Below are positions 18,750 to 27,323 of a stretch of 64,000 nucleotides of DNA, in pieces (the stretch's first letter is position 1; every line of letters begins with the position of its first letter). A program made the position numbers and the translations under genes. The stretch is from Arboricoccus pini. GTDB lineage: Bacteria; Pseudomonadota; Alphaproteobacteria; Geminicoccales; Geminicoccaceae. The notes under the pieces were generated by a model. It saw nothing but the letters and a program-made list of their open reading frames with translations, did no database searches and was not told the origin of the DNA. The stretch is from positions 62,001 to 126,000 of the forward strand of contig NZ_FYEH01000010.1 of assembly GCF_900187945.1 (NCBI RefSeq). Reading direction: 5' to 3'.

Positions 18750-19427
18750 TCAAGCCTCTCCGTAGCGTTCGGCGATGACGTCGCGCATGATCTGCCAGAT
18801 GTGGTGGATCAGTTCCTCGGTCAGGGCCTTGGAACGGGCGACATCGCCTTGGACGATGTGGCGCCAGATCACCTGCGTCCCGGGCGCGGTAATGGCCAGG
18901 ATGCGCGGTTCGCGGACATAGGCGAAATAGCGGTAGCGCAGTGCCTGTTTGCCAAGGCTGTTGATCAGCCGGGTCAATGTCTGGTTGGCGGCCAGGCTGT
19001 AGATGAGCCTTGAGCCTTTCACGTCGCCTTGGAAGAAGGCCTGGGCGTCATTGTCGTTAAAGGCCCGCTCCAGTTCGGGAAGCAGAGACAAAAGCTGGGC
19101 CTTTTCAGGACCGTCGTTGCCGGCAGCGGCCCCAGCAGCCAGCCCTTCGAGCGGAATGCGGCAGGAATAGATCTCGTCGAAATCCTTGAGCGAGAGCGGC
19201 GCGACCCAGATGCCGCGTCGGGCCGCGCGGTTGACCAGGCCGTCGCGCTCGAGGAGCCGCAAGGCTTCACGCACCGGCGAGCGGCTGACTCCATAATGGG
19301 CGGCCACTTCTTCCTCTGTCAGGCGGGCGCGGGGCTCAAGTCGGCCAAAGATGATATCATCTTCCAGACGGCTCGCGAGAGCCTCTGGAATGGCCTGGGT
19401 GAGATCCCCTGTTCCTTCATACTGCAT
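18750..19427 (-). CDS. GntR-family regulator, FCD subfamily, first gene of the leftward operon
   Basis: A 225-residue regulator: winged helix at about residues 10-75 (YGVSRSPVREALRLLERDGLV is the core) and FCD domain behind it. I use the ATG at 19427; a TTG at 19442 is also in frame but sits inside the palindrome at 19430-19445. The gene heads the operon that continues through epimerase, importer, aldehyde dehydrogenase and GMC oxidoreductase, so it probably represses its own promoter until the substrate binds. Confidence 0.88.
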   Translation of the reverse strand: MQYEGTGDLTQAIPEALASRLEDDIIFGRLEPRARLTEEEVAAHYGVSRSPVREALRLLERDGLVNRAARRGIWVAPLSLKDFDEIYSCRIPLEGLAAGAAAGNDGPEKAQLLSLLPELERAFNDNDAQAFFQGDVKGSRLIYSLAANQTLTRLINSLGKQALRYRYFAYVREPRILAITAPGTQVIWRHIVQGDVARSKALTEELIHHIWQIMRDVIAERYGEA

Positions 19428-19429
19428 GT

Positions 19430-19445
19430 ATCCTGTATACAATAT
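19430..19445. promoter_or_regulatory. palindrome, candidate GntR/FCD operator
   Basis: ATCCTGTATACAATAT has the form AT-NN-TGTATACA-NN-AT, with a perfect 8-bp core TGTATACA. It abuts the start of the GntR gene on its 5' side, where an autoregulatory site is expected. FCD regulators commonly bind such T-G-T-rich palindromes. Inference from position and symmetry. Confidence 0.55.
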
Positions 19446-20607
19446 CCAAAATGCAATTCAAGCAATCTGAAGCCTTCAGGGCGAAGAAAGAATGGCGCGC
19501 ATGGACCCTATGACGTGATCCCACGATCAGGCGATTGGGGATCGCCCTGAAGACCTAGCCTACCTTACAAGCTTGCTTTGTCTCGTCGTTAAGCGAAGCG
19601 GTTCAAGCGGGCCTAGAACGGCTCGTTTGGTCTGCGATACCCTACGACCGCCGACGCTAGGCCCTTGGAGCAACAGCAGCTGCCGCACTGATCGTCCGAG
19701 CGTGACGCGGCGAGGACCCGCGCCGGTCCTTTCGGCCTGCAGGCAAAGCAGCCTCAATTCCGCTCACGGCCCGTAGGGCACGCCTCAATAGGTGGCGTGG
19801 AATTGTTGGATGGCGATCGCTTCAATCGAAGCGAGTTTGCCGCATAGGCCTTATACTAGTCATAACTCACATTATGGATTTTACCAGGCGACATCCTGGT
19901 CTCACACATCGTCAACCACGCCACGCTGTCGCAGCGTTTTCTAGACGTCGTCGCCGACTCAATCATCGAACGTTTTGATAACGAAAAAGGTCACGAGCGG
20001 CGCCGGGCTGTATCAAGGCCGAGCGGAGATCGAGTGGAGCCGCACAAAGGTCGGCCACGACTGGACCCGCAAAGCCACGGCGAACCTGAGTGGAAAGATT
20101 TCCCGCCTCTCGCACCTGTCATGGTCGGTCCGCGCGGCCATCGGGCAAATCACAGTTGAACAACGTCATAAGCTCCCGCCGGGCAGCGTCGCTGTCCGAT
20201 ACACCGACGAAGGCAACCATTTGCGACGTCTGTTTTGGCCGTGGCGTCGCTAGCTCTCTCCCGCCCACACGATGCCCCCGCATTGATGCGGGCATAGGGA
20301 CCGACCCGATGGCGTATTACCGCCTCGTTCTCGCTCTGGTTTCGCTTGACGTGCCTACCGATCGCCTGGAAGGGTCGTGTTTCCACAAACTATGTTGTGG
20401 TTCCCGGGTAAAGGCGTCCAATGACGGGCGCCTTTACTCGTTGATGGCGGCTGGCGCCGCGCTAAGCACTGAGCCGCGCGGTGTCGCGGACGGCCCATTG
20501 CGATAAGCATGTCCGCATGCCGGATCAAAGCTGCCACCAAGTGCGACCGATGTTTTTTAGCCGACCTCGTCGACGAGGATACTTGCGCCAACGAGGTCGG
20601 GCGACGA
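19446..20607. other. gene-poor stretch between the GntR operon and the SDR gene
   Basis: Only short open frames are present, none with a plausible ribosome-binding site plus a recognisable family. The alternating short frames and normal GC suggest decayed coding sequence. The one clear structural element is the hairpin at 20408-20437. Confidence 0.4.
20408..20437. terminator. hairpin, possible terminator
   Basis: GTAAAGGCG and CGCCTTTAC form a perfect nine-base-pair stem, extendable to twelve pairs with one G-U pair around the loop AATGAC. No long T-run follows on either strand. It lies 170 bp past the stop of the leftward SDR gene. Confidence 0.4.
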
Positions 20608-21339
20608 TCAGACCCGATCGAAATTCGTCGGCAGCACGAGCATGTCGCGGATTGTCACATTGCGCGGACGGGTAAGGATATAAAGAACGGCATCGGCCAC
20701 GACGCTGGGCTCGATCAGGCTACCCGACTCCTTTGCCTTGCGGAGGTTTTCCTCAGGCCAGTCCGCCAGAAGCGCCGAGACGACCGGGCCGGGCGAGACC
20801 TGAGAAACCCGTATCCCATGCGGGATCAGCTGCCGGCGCATGGTTTGAACAAAGCAGGTGACCGCCCATTTCGACCCGGCATAGACTGGCTCCCAATAGG
20901 TCGGGAAATGGCCGGCGATCGACGATGTCACAACGATGTCTCCGGATCCGCGCTCAGACATATGCGGGATCACGTCGTGCACGTTCTTCATCACCGCATT
21001 GACGTTGAGTGTCAGCATCCGATCGATCGTGGCATTATCCGTCTGGATGAGATCACCGCCGATATAGGTACCGGCGTTGCAATAAAGAATATCGATGTGA
21101 TCGACCTTGCCCAGGATCTCGGGCACCATCTTTCCACAGCTGTCAGCGTCGATCAGATTGGTGACCTGGGGGATGGCCCGGTCACCCAGCCGCGTCGCCA
21201 GTTTGCTCAGCTCTGCCTCGTTCCAGTCCACCATGACGACGAGAGCACCCGCCGCGAGCAGAGCCTCGGTCGTCGCCAAGCCTATGCCTGAAGCGGCACC
21301 CGTGATGACGGCGATCTTGCCAGCCAGTGATATGCCCAT
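20608..21339 (-). CDS. short-chain dehydrogenase, ribitol 2-dehydrogenase-like
   Basis: A 243-residue classical SDR: TGAASGIG cofactor loop near residue 14, YCNAGTYIG (NNAG position), VVTSSIAGHFPTYWEPVYAGSK containing catalytic Ser, Tyr and Lys, and VSPGPV afterwards. The variant YCNAG and the HFPTYWEPVYAGSK segment recall ribitol 2-dehydrogenases, which oxidise ribitol to ribulose with NAD. GGGAG and AGGAAG precede the ATG. It is a lone gene with a long AT-rich upstream region. Confidence 0.8.
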   Translation of the reverse strand: MGISLAGKIAVITGAASGIGLATTEALLAAGALVVMVDWNEAELSKLATRLGDRAIPQVTNLIDADSCGKMVPEILGKVDHIDILYCNAGTYIGGDLIQTDNATIDRMLTLNVNAVMKNVHDVIPHMSERGSGDIVVTSSIAGHFPTYWEPVYAGSKWAVTCFVQTMRRQLIPHGIRVSQVSPGPVVSALLADWPEENLRKAKESGSLIEPSVVADAVLYILTRPRNVTIRDMLVLPTNFDRV

Positions 21340-22170
21340 CTTCCTGCTCCCTATTTAACTTATCGTTTTGTGCCGCGTTAGCGCCAAACAGCGGATATCG
21401 ATCACTCTACTTCCGGCTTGCAAGGCAGGATAGCTCAGCCGATCAATTCTGGCCTCACCCCGTCACCATGGCCAGTGTCCGCATCCTTGATGGCATGAGG
21501 TGCGCGGCATGGGCGATGCTAGCTTGACAGGATCGCTTCAAATCACCGGACGCGCGCGTTCCCCTGGTCAAGGTCAGACAGGCCAACTGGGTTTGCGTTA
21601 TGCTTGTCACTTTTGACCAAAGATCAGGCCTACAAAGACGTTCCAGGCATGTGAATCGAGTGAATTTACAGACAAAAATAGTATTATATATCGCGATAAT
21701 AGTTTTCTATTATAATAGCCGGTTTTTTATGAACAGCACAATACAAACTACCAATAATTATACAGGACTATAGATTTATAGCCGATTTAATTGGTCAATA
21801 GCGATATCATGCGTCACGCTACCTTCACGCCGACCATGAGCCGCCGATATTACTTACGCCACTGCCGTTATACGGCATTATTACTCGTTAATATTAATTA
21901 CAATAACTTGGTCTACGTCAGTATTTATTAGGACTTACCTTTGTGTATTGCATTTACACAGACTAGGTCATGCTCTTGATTAACCGAAGAAAGTGAGTCT
22001 CCGGTCCATACGACGTCGATCCCACCCAGGCATCGGAGGCAAGGACATTTATCACTTCGATGACGACGATCCGCATTCACGGCTTTACGACGTTCGGTGC
22101 CTCCTGGTTCTCCTGAAAGACCGCCAGCCCTCTTTCGCCAGATCGTGCCATTGACAAGGAAAGACGAAGA
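21340..22170. other. gene-free region with an AT-rich core
   Basis: No supported gene. About 21640-21960 is strongly AT-rich compared with its surroundings and contains overlapping small palindromes (TATCGCGATA near 21688, TATTATAATA near 21710). It lies upstream of the leftward SDR gene, so it could hold promoters, a nucleoid-protein target or a remnant of transferred DNA. No small RNA could be confirmed. Confidence 0.4.
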
Positions 22171-22204
22171 CGGATGGCGCTGCTTGGCAAAGCGGCGCCA
22201 TCCG
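22171..22204. terminator. hairpin downstream of the aldo/keto reductase gene
   Basis: CGGATGGCGCTGC pairs with GCGGCGCCATCCG: thirteen pairs including one G-U, with an 8-base loop. It starts 34 bp past the stop of the leftward gene at 22238. The following - strand sequence is T/C-rich but lacks a pure T-run. Confidence 0.5.
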
Positions 22205-22237
22205 TCGGCCTTCGCGAGGCAGGGCTCCGCTATCGGT

Positions 22238-23278
22238 TCACGATCCGGGGTTGAAATCAACGGGGCGACGATCGCGGCTTTGGCGCTCGATCATCCAGCC
22301 CGGATATTCGGGCGGCAGTGCGCTGACCGCGTTCAAGCGTGATAGTTCGGCCTCGCTCAACCGCAGGCGCGTGGCCGCCAGATTGTCGTCGAGCTGCTCC
22401 ACCGACTTGGCGCCGATGATGACCGTGGTTACCTGCTCTTGATGGAGGAGCCAGCTTAGCGCCACTTGGGCAATCGAGACGCCATGCGCCTCGGCAATCG
22501 GACGCATGGCGTCGATGCACTCGAAGGCGCGAGGGCGGTCGACGGGCGGGAAGTCGAAGTCGAGCCGCCGGGCACCTGTCGGGCCTTGCCCATCGCGATC
22601 ATATTTGCCCGTGAGCAGGCCACCGGCCAGCGGACTCCATACCATCAACCCGACCTTCTGGTCGGCCAGGAGCAGCACGAGTTCGCGCTCAAGGTCGCGA
22701 CCGGCGATGGTATAATAAGCCTGGAGTGACTGGAAACGCGACCAACCAAAGCGCTCGGCGATACCCAGCGCCTTCATAATCTGCCATGCTGGCCAGTTCG
22801 AGCAACCGACATAGCGGACCAGCCCCGCCCGGGTCAGATCCTCCAGCGCGCGCACGATCTCGTCCACGGGCGTGACCTTGTCCAACCCGTGGATCTGATA
22901 GAGGTCGATATAGTCGGTGCCGAGACGCTTCAAGCTGGCCTTGACGCCGTCCATGATGTGACCGCGCGAGGCGCCCCGGCCGTTGGGCCCTGGCCCGACC
23001 TTGCCATAGACCTTGGTCGCCAGCACGACCTGCGAGCGCTCGATGCCGAGATTGCGCAGGGCACGGCCCGTGATCTCTTCCGAGAGCCCCTCGGAATAGA
23101 CGTCAGCCGTATCAACGAAGTTGATGCCGGCGTCGACGGCACGCCTAACCAAGCTATCGGCGACCCCCTGGTCGAGCTGGCCAATCGCGGTCCAATAGCC
23201 CCTGCCGCCAAATGTCATCGTCCCCAAGCAAAGCTCCGAGACGAACAGCCCCGTGCGTCCAAGCTCAAGATATCGCAT
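22238..23278 (-). CDS. aldo/keto reductase
   Basis: A 346-residue (beta/alpha)8 reductase of the Tas/YajO-like group: MRYLELGRTGLFVSELCLGTMTFG start, FVDTADVYSEG (catalytic Asp and Tyr), ATKVYG (Lys), YQIHGLD (His), and SPLAGGLLTGKY. Uses NADPH to reduce aldehydes or ketones. The ATG at 23278 gives the family start; longer frames have no support. It is transcribed away from the alcohol dehydrogenase at 23502 across a 223-bp divergent promoter region. Confidence 0.9.
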   Translation of the reverse strand: MRYLELGRTGLFVSELCLGTMTFGGRGYWTAIGQLDQGVADSLVRRAVDAGINFVDTADVYSEGLSEEITGRALRNLGIERSQVVLATKVYGKVGPGPNGRGASRGHIMDGVKASLKRLGTDYIDLYQIHGLDKVTPVDEIVRALEDLTRAGLVRYVGCSNWPAWQIMKALGIAERFGWSRFQSLQAYYTIAGRDLERELVLLLADQKVGLMVWSPLAGGLLTGKYDRDGQGPTGARRLDFDFPPVDRPRAFECIDAMRPIAEAHGVSIAQVALSWLLHQEQVTTVIIGAKSVEQLDDNLAATRLRLSEAELSRLNAVSALPPEYPGWMIERQSRDRRPVDFNPGS

Positions 23279-23501
23279 CACACGCGTCCTTCGGCTAATC
23301 CTCGCGTCACGCAGCCGGTTTTTCACCAACGACCGTGCGACCACTCTCGCATTCGCGATATACAGTTTTATATAGCGAAATGGGCCCGTTTCGGACCCGG
23401 CTTTCCGCCGTCGCGTTAGTGTGGCGACGTCCACACTCGGCCGACGCCGGCGGTTATGCCTCCAATTTCAGTCATTCTCTTTGTGATCAAGGAACATGCC
23501 C

Positions 23502-24545
23502 ATGTTCTCCTGCGTCGGCTACGGCACAAAGGCGAGCGAGCAGCCACTCGGACCGTTCTCGTTCGAACGGCGCGACTGCGGACCGCGCGACGTGCAGATA
23601 GATATACTCTATTGTGGCGTTTGCCATTCAGATTTGCATCAGGCCCGCAACGAGTGGGGCAATACCATCTATCCTTGCGTGCCCGGACACGAAATCGTCG
23701 GCCGGGTGGCCAGAGTCGGGGCGGAGGTTACCCGCTTTAAGGAAGGCGACCTTGCCGGCGTCGGCTGCATGGTCGATTCCTGCCGGACATGCGCGGCTTG
23801 CAAGGAAGGCCTGGAGCAGTATTGCGAGCAGGGCTTCACCCCAACCTATAACGGCAACGATCCCTCGGGCGGTCCGACCTTCGGCGGATACGCCAAGGCC
23901 GTCGTCGTGGACCAGGACTTCGTCTTGAAGGTACCGGCCAATCTCGATCTGGCCGGCGTGGCCCCCCTGCTCTGTGCCGGGATCACAACCTACTCGCCTT
24001 TGCGCCATTGGCAGGTGGGACCAGGCCAGAAAGTCGGCATCGTCGGACTGGGCGGCCTTGGTCACATGGGGGTCAAACTGGCCCACGCCATGGGTGCCAG
24101 CGTCGTACTGTTCACGACCTCACCCGGCAAGTCGGAGGATGCCAGACGCCTGGGCGCGGACGAGGTCGTCATCTCGAAGGACGAGGCACAGATGGCGGCG
24201 CATGCCAACAGCTTCGATCTCATCGTCGACACCGTTGCAGCGCCCCATGACATCAACAGCTATCTGGCGCTTCTCAAGCGCGACAAGACGCTGGTTCAGG
24301 TCGGGGCACCCGGTGAGCCTTTGGCCGTGCAGGTATTCAATCTGATCATGAAGCGCCGCAGCTTTGCGGGCTCTCTCATCGGCGGCATCGCCGAGACCCA
24401 GGAGATGCTCGATTTTTGCGCCGAGCATGGCATTACCGCGGACATCGAGATGATCGCCATTCAGGACATCGAGGCCGCTTACAGCCGCATGCTCAAGAGC
24501 GATGTGAAGTATCGCTTCGTCATCGACATGCAGACTCTGCAATAG
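23502..24545 (+). CDS. zinc-dependent NAD(P) alcohol dehydrogenase, YahK/cinnamyl-alcohol type
   Basis: A 347-residue medium-chain dehydrogenase. CGVCHSDLH holds a catalytic zinc Cys, GHEIVGRV the zinc His, and a four-cysteine structural-zinc loop follows (CMVDSCRTCAAC and downstream EQYC). GLGGLGHMG is the cofactor motif. This pattern matches YahK-like aldehyde reductases/alcohol dehydrogenases, usually NADPH-linked. The ATG at 23502 has AGGA eight bases upstream; the ATG at 23496 is too close to it. It converges with the formate dehydrogenase gene across a strong hairpin. Confidence 0.92.
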   Translation: MFSCVGYGTKASEQPLGPFSFERRDCGPRDVQIDILYCGVCHSDLHQARNEWGNTIYPCVPGHEIVGRVARVGAEVTRFKEGDLAGVGCMVDSCRTCAACKEGLEQYCEQGFTPTYNGNDPSGGPTFGGYAKAVVVDQDFVLKVPANLDLAGVAPLLCAGITTYSPLRHWQVGPGQKVGIVGLGGLGHMGVKLAHAMGASVVLFTTSPGKSEDARRLGADEVVISKDEAQMAAHANSFDLIVDTVAAPHDINSYLALLKRDKTLVQVGAPGEPLAVQVFNLIMKRRSFAGSLIGGIAETQEMLDFCAEHGITADIEMIAIQDIEAAYSRMLKSDVKYRFVIDMQTLQ

Positions 24546-24552
24546 AGCGTCG

Positions 24553-24582
24553 CATCCCGGGCAGCCACGGCTGCCCGGGATG
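24553..24582. terminator. bidirectional terminator-like hairpin between convergent genes
   Basis: CATCCCGGGCAGCC and GGCTGCCCGGGATG are perfect inverted copies around AC (at least twelve pairs with a CCACGG loop). It lies between the stops of the alcohol dehydrogenase (+) and formate dehydrogenase (-) genes. No T-run on either side, so termination may need another factor. Confidence 0.65.
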
Positions 24583-24595
24583 AAGCCCGTTCGAG

Positions 24596-25756
24596 CTATT
24601 TCTTGACGCTATAGGAATGAGCGCCGGTACCGGCAAGCTTGCCGCTGTCGACGATGAGATACTCATCGCGGATCGGCTTGCCGGCGAAATAATCCTCGAG
24701 GATCTCGCGTGTGCCAGCCGCGTATCGCGCCTGGGCCGAGAGGGTCGTCCCCGAGATATGCGGCGTCATGCCCTGATGCGGCATGGTGCGCCAGGGATGG
24801 TCGGCCGGCGCTGGCTGTGGAAACCAGACATCGCCCGCATAACCGGCAAGTTGGCCGCTTTCCAGCGCCCGGACGATGGCATCACGATCGCAGATTTTAG
24901 CCCGCGCTGTGTTCACCAGATAGGCGCCGCGCTTCATCTTGCCGAGCAGCGCGTCGTTGAACAGACCTTCCGTTTCCGGATGCAGTGGGGCGTTGATCGT
25001 CACGACGTCGCAATGCGGCGCCATGTCGGCCGCCGTTGGGTGGAAAGTGAGGTTCAGCTCCTTCTCCACTTCTGCCGGCAGACGGTGACGATCGGTGTAA
25101 TGCAGGTGCACGTCGAAAGGCTTGAGACGACGCAGGACCGCAAGGCCGATACGTCCGGCCGCGACCGTGCCCACATGCATTGCCTCGAGATCGTAGGCGC
25201 GCGCCACGCAATCGGCGATGTTCCAGCCGCCTTTCCTCACCCACTCATGCGACGGCAGATAATTGCGCACGAGTCCCAGGATCATCATGACCACATGTTC
25301 GGCCACGCTGATGCTGTTGCAGTAGGTGACCTCGGCGACGGTCACCTTGTGCTTGATGGCCGCGTCGAGATCGACATGGTCCGAACCGATGCCAGCTGTC
25401 AGTGCCAGCTTCAGCTTCTTGGCCTTGGCGATTCGCTCGGCCGTCAGGTAGGCCGGCCAGAACGGTTGCGAGATCACGACCTCCGCGTCGACGAGTTCCT
25501 TCTCGAAGACCGAATTCGGGCCTTCCTTGTCGGAGGTGACGACGAGCTCATGGCCTGCTTTCTCGAGGAAGCTGCGCAGGCCTAGCTCACCTGAGACGCT
25601 TCCGAGCAGCGCGCCGGGCTGAAAGTCGATTGCCTTCGGGGTCGGCAGCGTCTGGCCGCCGGGGTAGTGATCGATCTTAGGCAAATCGTCGCGCGCATAG
25701 GTCTTTGGTTGACCATCGACAGGATCAGCATAAAGGACACATAGTACTTTTGCCAT
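24596..25756 (-). CDS. fdh: NAD-dependent formate dehydrogenase
   Basis: A 386-residue D-2-hydroxyacid-dehydrogenase-fold enzyme with the features of single-subunit bacterial formate dehydrogenase: YPGGQTLPTP near the N-terminus, Asn147 in YCNSISVAEHVVM, the NAD loop GTVAAGRIG, Asp222 (NAD over NADP), Arg285 in NTARAKICD and His333 in TPHISGTT. It oxidises formate to CO2 while reducing NAD. A strong ribosome-binding site (GGAGG) lies before the ATG. A nested inverted repeat stands in its leader and a LysR gene just upstream, suggesting dedicated control. Confidence 0.95.
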   Translation of the reverse strand: MAKVLCVLYADPVDGQPKTYARDDLPKIDHYPGGQTLPTPKAIDFQPGALLGSVSGELGLRSFLEKAGHELVVTSDKEGPNSVFEKELVDAEVVISQPFWPAYLTAERIAKAKKLKLALTAGIGSDHVDLDAAIKHKVTVAEVTYCNSISVAEHVVMMILGLVRNYLPSHEWVRKGGWNIADCVARAYDLEAMHVGTVAAGRIGLAVLRRLKPFDVHLHYTDRHRLPAEVEKELNLTFHPTAADMAPHCDVVTINAPLHPETEGLFNDALLGKMKRGAYLVNTARAKICDRDAIVRALESGQLAGYAGDVWFPQPAPADHPWRTMPHQGMTPHISGTTLSAQARYAAGTREILEDYFAGKPIRDEYLIVDSGKLAGTGAHSYSVKK

Positions 25757-25788
25757 GTCCAGCCTCCTTTTTATTTAAAAGAAAATTG

Positions 25789-25828
25789 CAGACGCACATG
25801 ACGTTCTCTTTAGAGAACTCCGCGTCTG
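25789..25828. promoter_or_regulatory. nested inverted repeats in the formate dehydrogenase leader
   Basis: The outer pair CAGACGC (25789-25795) and GCGTCTG (25822-25828) encloses an inner pair GTTCTCT (25803-25809) and AGAGAAC (25812-25818) separated by TT. All arms match perfectly. The block lies 33-72 bp before the ATG at 25756 on its 5' side. It could be a LysR operator, or in RNA a leader stem-loop. Confidence 0.5.
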
Positions 25829-25898
25829 ACCCCTTCTTCTAGGGCTTCAGCAAAATGATCTGATCGCTATCTTATTCAAATAAAAGTTTTGGATCACC

Positions 25899-26849
25899 TC
25901 ATTCAAATTTATGATGACCGTTCAAGATGACGTGACGCGTGGATGCGGCGAGACGGTCGGCCATGACATGGCCGAGCTGTTCCTGATCGATCGCCTTGAG
26001 GAAGGCCTGGACGGCCGTCGATGGCATCCGGTCGGTAAAGACGACGCCGATCGTGAATCCGACCGCCTCGTCATGCAGTTCCAGGGCCGCTATGCCCTCG
26101 GGCAGGTCGAAGGTCAAAAGGAAGCTCTCGGGCACGATGGTGGAGAGCCAGCCGACCCTTAGATGGCCGGCAAGAGCCGTTAGGGAATCGACTTCGATCC
26201 GCGGGCGCACCGCCACGCCCGCTTTGTCGAGATTGAGATCGATGATGCGACGGTTCTGCATCCTCTGCGTCAGCAGGCAAAGCGGCAACTGGCCAAGATC
26301 GGCCCAGTGAACCGGACCTTGCAGCCCACCAGCCTGCAAGGCCGGCGTCAGCAACAAATAGCGTTCGCGATAAAGGGGCACATGCTGGACATGGGCGATC
26401 GGCTCGTTGTCGATATAGGTGATGCCCGCGTCGAGATCGAAGGTTCTAAGGTCGCGCTCGATCTCCAGCGAGGATGCTGAGACCAGGTTCACGCGCGCGT
26501 GCGGATGGGCGGCGCAGAACGGTCCCGTCAGCCAAGGCAGGATCGGCATCGCCACCGGGATGGCCCCCAGCCGTAACGCGCCGGTGAAGCCATCCGCCTG
26601 CTTCAGGTCGTCTCGCATCGCCTGGTAGTCGTTCAAGATGCCGCGCGCCCACCGCAGCACGCGCTCGCCCTCAGGCGTGAAGCCGCGAAAACGCTGCCCC
26701 CGCTCGACGATCAGGACCCCCAGTTGCTCCTCGAGCTGCTTGATGCCGGTCGACAAGGTAGGTTGCGCCACATGGCACGATGCTGCCGCGCGGGCGAAAT
26801 GCCGTTCACTGGCAAGAGCGATAAGATAGCCAAGCTGGCGGATGAACAT
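25899..26849 (-). CDS. LysR-family regulator
   Basis: A 316-residue LysR protein: helix-turn-helix in residues 1-60 (RHFARAAASCHVAQPTLSTGIKQLEEQLG) and a periplasmic-binding-protein-like effector domain from about 90 to 295. It lies 142 bp upstream of the formate dehydrogenase gene in the same orientation, with the nested repeat in between, so it is likely its activator. The effector is not evident. Confidence 0.88.
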   Translation of the reverse strand: MFIRQLGYLIALASERHFARAAASCHVAQPTLSTGIKQLEEQLGVLIVERGQRFRGFTPEGERVLRWARGILNDYQAMRDDLKQADGFTGALRLGAIPVAMPILPWLTGPFCAAHPHARVNLVSASSLEIERDLRTFDLDAGITYIDNEPIAHVQHVPLYRERYLLLTPALQAGGLQGPVHWADLGQLPLCLLTQRMQNRRIIDLNLDKAGVAVRPRIEVDSLTALAGHLRVGWLSTIVPESFLLTFDLPEGIAALELHDEAVGFTIGVVFTDRMPSTAVQAFLKAIDQEQLGHVMADRLAASTRHVILNGHHKFE

Positions 26850-27323
26850 GATCTAAGCTTGTTGATACCAGCCGCATGAAGGGGTCGGCCTGCCGGCCTG
26901 CACGTACCGTGTCGCTCGCTATATACGACTGAATATATCGTGATGAAAAGCTCACCCCCGGGCTCGATCAGCGCGGCGCGCCGCGGCGAAGCCCTCTTCT
27001 TTCACCCGGCATCGGAACCGCCGTCACGCCCGACCCTGGTGCGATCGCCGCCGGCATCGGATCGACAGCCGCGATGGCCGAGCTGACGTGCATCGGTCTT
27101 GCCATCTTGATGCAAGGCCCAGCCTGGCCGGGGGCCCATGAGCGTCGCCAGCCACGCTTGCGACCTGGCAGGCGGTTTGCTCGAGTGCATGCCGCGCCTG
27201 CGATCGCAAGGATGGGGAAGAAGCGGCAGGCTGACTTGACGACGATAAATGAATTCGCCGGCATGCGCGAATAAACGTGTTGGAATCCTTGTCTCTCATC
27301 CATGAACCATGGGAGGCTCAAGC
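26850..27323. other. 474-bp region between LysR gene and metallophosphoesterase gene
   Basis: No supported gene. It must hold the promoters for the leftward LysR gene and the rightward metallophosphoesterase operon. I could not assign an ECF-type promoter with confidence. Confidence 0.4.

Noticed and set aside
19560-19776. Small overlapping frames on both strands as genes
   Set aside because: No start signal, no homology recognised, and the two strands are equally open.
25757-25898. Riboswitch in the formate dehydrogenase leader
   Set aside because: The nested repeat is symmetrical at DNA level and matches no riboswitch layout I know; an operator is at least as likely.
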